8,269 bases of DNA, taken from the NCBI GenBank assembly GCA_030607815.1, contig JAUWJG010000031.1, positions 1-8,269 of the forward strand, given 5' to 3'. Positions 6,971 to 8,269 of this stretch are shown in pieces. This DNA comes from Candidatus Bathyarchaeota archaeon. Lineage in GTDB: Archaea > Thermoproteota > Bathyarchaeia > RBG-16-48-13 > GCA-020355125. The notes below the pieces were generated by a model that was given only the letters and a program-made list of their open reading frames with translations, was not told the DNA's origin and searched no databases. How positions within the stretch are numbered: position 1 is the first letter of the stretch; the number at the start of each line of letters is the position of its first letter. A program made the translations under genes and the position numbers.

Positions 6971-7417
6971 CTTCTTTTCTGACAATATTTTTCAAACACC
7001 TTTCTCATCAAGCTACAATAAACCATTCATTAATAATTAATTATAGATTTTATTCATATGACTTACTGCTAAACTGAAAATAAATATTAAAAGATAATCG
7101 TGGACTAATTTGAGCACAGATTTTAATAGTATTCTAAAAAAAGAATAAAAATTCAACCTAAAATAATCAATATTCTACATATTATTCGTCTACTACTATA
7201 GAAATGACAAATGGTAACCGATAAATAAACACCGCATTATAATGTAGCCGTCTGTATAACTCTGAACTTTCATCACTCAAATCAAATATTTTCGTCATCC
7301 GGCAATATTAATTATAAAGTCCTTAGAAATAAACCTTAACCTACCACATAATTTTGTAAAGAAATAAACTCTTAATGAAAACAAATTATTTAACTAATAA
7401 TTAATCTCGCCTACAGA

Positions 7418-7468
7418 TCTCGAATTCTATAGAGTTAGAATAGAACTTGAGAGCTATAGAGTTTCTCT
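7418..7468. repeat. Small structured element with a 10-bp direct repeat
   Basis: CTATAGAGTT occurs at 7427-7436 and 7454-7463, 27 bp apart. The same stretch can fold as ATTCTA (7424-7429) against TAGAAT (7436-7441) with a 6-nt loop, extended across a 5-nt bulge by TCTCGA (7418-7423) against TTGAGA (7447-7452) with one G-U pair. GAGA (7449-7452) could instead pair with TCTC (7464-7467). It could be a structured RNA, a paired protein-binding site for tbp or thpR regulation, or chance in AT-rich DNA. Confidence 0.25.
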
Positions 7469-7663
7469 AAAGGATGAATTTCTAAAATTAAAAAGAAAAA
7501 TAAAAATATTTTTGCTCTAACTGAAAATCTTAACTATCACAATCTATAAAGTAAATAGTAATTTTGGAGCAAAGAAGATTCAAGTTCAATAGATATTTTT
7601 AGTCAATTAATTTTTTGATGGTTAACTTTTCATTGTTTTAGAGTATTCAAACAAGATTCCTCA

Positions 7664-7678
7664 CTCCTTATAAAGGAG
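7664..7678 (+). promoter_or_regulatory. tbp promoter: TATA box inside a 6-bp inverted repeat
   Basis: CTCCTT-ATA-AAGGAG is a perfect inverted repeat with a 3-nt centre, and TTATAAAG within it (7668-7675) is a good TATA box. It lies about 43 nt before the tbp ATG, so transcription would start near 7697 and leave a leader of about 17 nt holding the GAGG ribosome binding site. The bases just upstream (CACTCC) are not the purine-rich BRE usually expected, so direction here would depend on other contacts. Confidence 0.5.
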
Positions 7679-7701
7679 CAAAACTTAACCTAAATAGATT
7701 C

Positions 7702-7705
7702 GAGG
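7702..7705 (+). promoter_or_regulatory. tbp: Ribosome binding site of tbp
   Basis: GAGG sits 8 nt before the ATG at 7714, the normal spacing, and supports this start. The encoded protein begins where archaeal TBPs normally do. Confidence 0.65.
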
Positions 7706-7713
7706 ACAACAAC

Positions 7714-8262
7714 ATGCCCAAACAAATAAGTGTGAACATCGTAAACGTCGTAGCCTCAGTCAACCTCAACCAAACCCTAAACTTAAACGCCATCGTTAAA
7801 GCCTTCCCAGCAGTTGAATACAGACCCGAACAATTCCCCGGCATCGTCTTCAAACTCAAAAAACCTAAAACAGCAAACCTCATCTTCGGCTCAGGAAAAA
7901 TGGTCTGCGTAGGCTCCAAATCCGAAAAACAGGCAAAAAAAGCCGTCATGAGAGTCGTACAACAACTAAAAGACAGAGGCATCATCATCAAAGGAAAACC
8001 CACAATACAAGTCGTAAACATCGTAGCCTCAGCAAGCCTAGGAGAACAAATCGACATAGAAAAAGCAGCATACATACTCGAAAGAACAATGTACGAACCC
8101 GAACAATTCCCCGGCCTAATCTACAGAATGGACAACCCAAAAGTCGTACTCCTCCTCTACATGAACGGAAAACTAGTCGTCACAGGAGCAAAAACAGAAG
8201 CACAAGTCTACGAAGCCGTACATAAACTCCGCAAAAACCTAATAAAAGAAAAACTCATCTAA
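7714..8262 (+). CDS. tbp: TATA-box binding protein (archaeal TBP)
   Basis: This general transcription factor binds the TATA box in the minor groove and recruits TFB and RNA polymerase. The 182 residues form the two expected direct repeats (about 6-92 and 98-180), with matching motifs 91 residues apart: NVVAS/NIVAS and PEQFPG/PEQFPG. The conserved minor-groove asparagines are N11 and N102. Of the four phenylalanines that kink DNA, three are present (F41, F58, F132); the fourth position, in LLLYMNGK, is Y149. There is no acidic C-terminal tail of the kind some archaeal TBPs carry. Codon use differs sharply from the other genes: 169 of 182 sense codons end in A or C, and Phe, Asn, Tyr and Asp always use the C-ending codon. 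This could reflect high expression or a different origin. The gene is complete, ending 7 bp before the window edge. Confidence 0.98.
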   Translation: MPKQISVNIVNVVASVNLNQTLNLNAIVKAFPAVEYRPEQFPGIVFKLKKPKTANLIFGSGKMVCVGSKSEKQAKKAVMRVVQQLKDRGIIIKGKPTIQVVNIVASASLGEQIDIEKAAYILERTMYEPEQFPGLIYRMDNPKVVLLLYMNGKLVVTGAKTEAQVYEAVHKLRKNLIKEKLI

Positions 8263-8269
8263 CAAACAA

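Larger units (their letters stand above)
6986..7713. other. Long AT-rich intergenic region between divergent thpR and tbp
   Basis: No convincing gene is seen on either strand: ATGs run into stops within about ten codons, and there is no tRNA-like, rRNA-like or CRISPR-like sequence. It should contain the thpR promoter; a TATA-like CTATAATTAATTA is read on the minus strand within 7030-7050, with low confidence. It also holds the tbp promoter near 7668. Other items are a 10-bp palindrome CATTATAATG (7235-7244), a minus-strand T-rich tract around 7136-7150, a structured stretch with a 10-bp direct repeat at 7418-7468, and plus-strand T-runs near 7595-7616. GGAGCAAA occurs twice (7566-7573 and 7675-7682). 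The gap is long compared with the other spacings in this window. Confidence 0.6.

Noticed and set aside
7235..7244. Perfect palindrome CATTATAATG as an operator
   Set aside because: A 10-bp AT-rich palindrome is expected by chance in this composition and has no gene start near it.
7470..7523. Box C/D-like sRNA: GGATGAA followed about 45 nt later by CTGA
   Set aside because: GGATGAA does not match the RTGATGA box C consensus, and no D'/C' boxes or terminal stem are visible.
7580..7592. tRNA T-loop-like GTTCAA
   Set aside because: There is no acceptor stem, anticodon arm or D-arm around it.
7673..7678. AAGGAG as a ribosome binding site for a small upstream gene
   Set aside because: No ATG, GTG or TTG follows at usable distance before stops; the bases are better explained as part of the TATA palindrome.
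7668..8075. Open frame of 135 codons on the minus strand, antisense to tbp
   Set aside because: It exists because tbp third positions are almost only A or C. The translation has no recognisable family and the plus-strand gene is unambiguous.

Overview
The window is chromosomal archaeal DNA, AT-rich overall. The archaeal assignment rests on a TATA-box binding protein gene (tbp), a UPF0200/UPF0201 pair (families I know essentially from archaea), an archaeal-type thpR, and TATA boxes rather than -35/-10 promoters. Which archaeon is less certain: the genes recall uncultured TACK-type lineages such as Bathyarchaeia, but this is an impression that needs a search. I see no mobile element, CRISPR array, tRNA or rRNA.

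Layout. (1) 1-798, plus: the 3' part of a lipoate-protein ligase A gene whose start lies left of the window. (2) 900-1881, minus: a two-gene operon of unknown function, a UPF0200 P-loop kinase-like protein followed by a UPF0201 RNA-binding-type protein, overlapping by 8 nt. It converges on the ligase gene. (3) 1882-2105: a divergent promoter region. (4) 2106-5012, plus: a 968-residue FtsX/MacB-type permease with a signal peptide, an extracellular carboxypeptidase-regulatory-like domain, seven predicted membrane segments and a cytosolic tail. (5) 5021-6338, minus: an operon of a very small FtsX-type permease and its LolD/MacB-type ATPase, overlapping by 8 nt and meeting the large permease gene tail to tail with an 8-bp gap. 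(6) 6410-6970, minus: thpR, an RNA 2',3'-cyclic phosphodiesterase. (7) 6971-7713: about 740 bp without a gene, holding the divergent thpR and tbp promoters and one small structured stretch. (8) 7714-8262, plus: tbp.

How the genes work together. The ATPase and the two permeases plausibly form one asymmetric exporter-like or mechanotransmission ABC complex. The large permease would supply nearly all of the extracellular part, and the mini-permease only the membrane and coupling segments. This is the best candidate here for something little described. UPF0200 and UPF0201 look translationally coupled and probably act in one process. The ligase, thpR and tbp are housekeeping genes with no evident link to the transporter. 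tbp has two oddities: 169 of its 182 sense codons end in A or C, unlike its neighbours, and one of the four DNA-kinking phenylalanines is a tyrosine.
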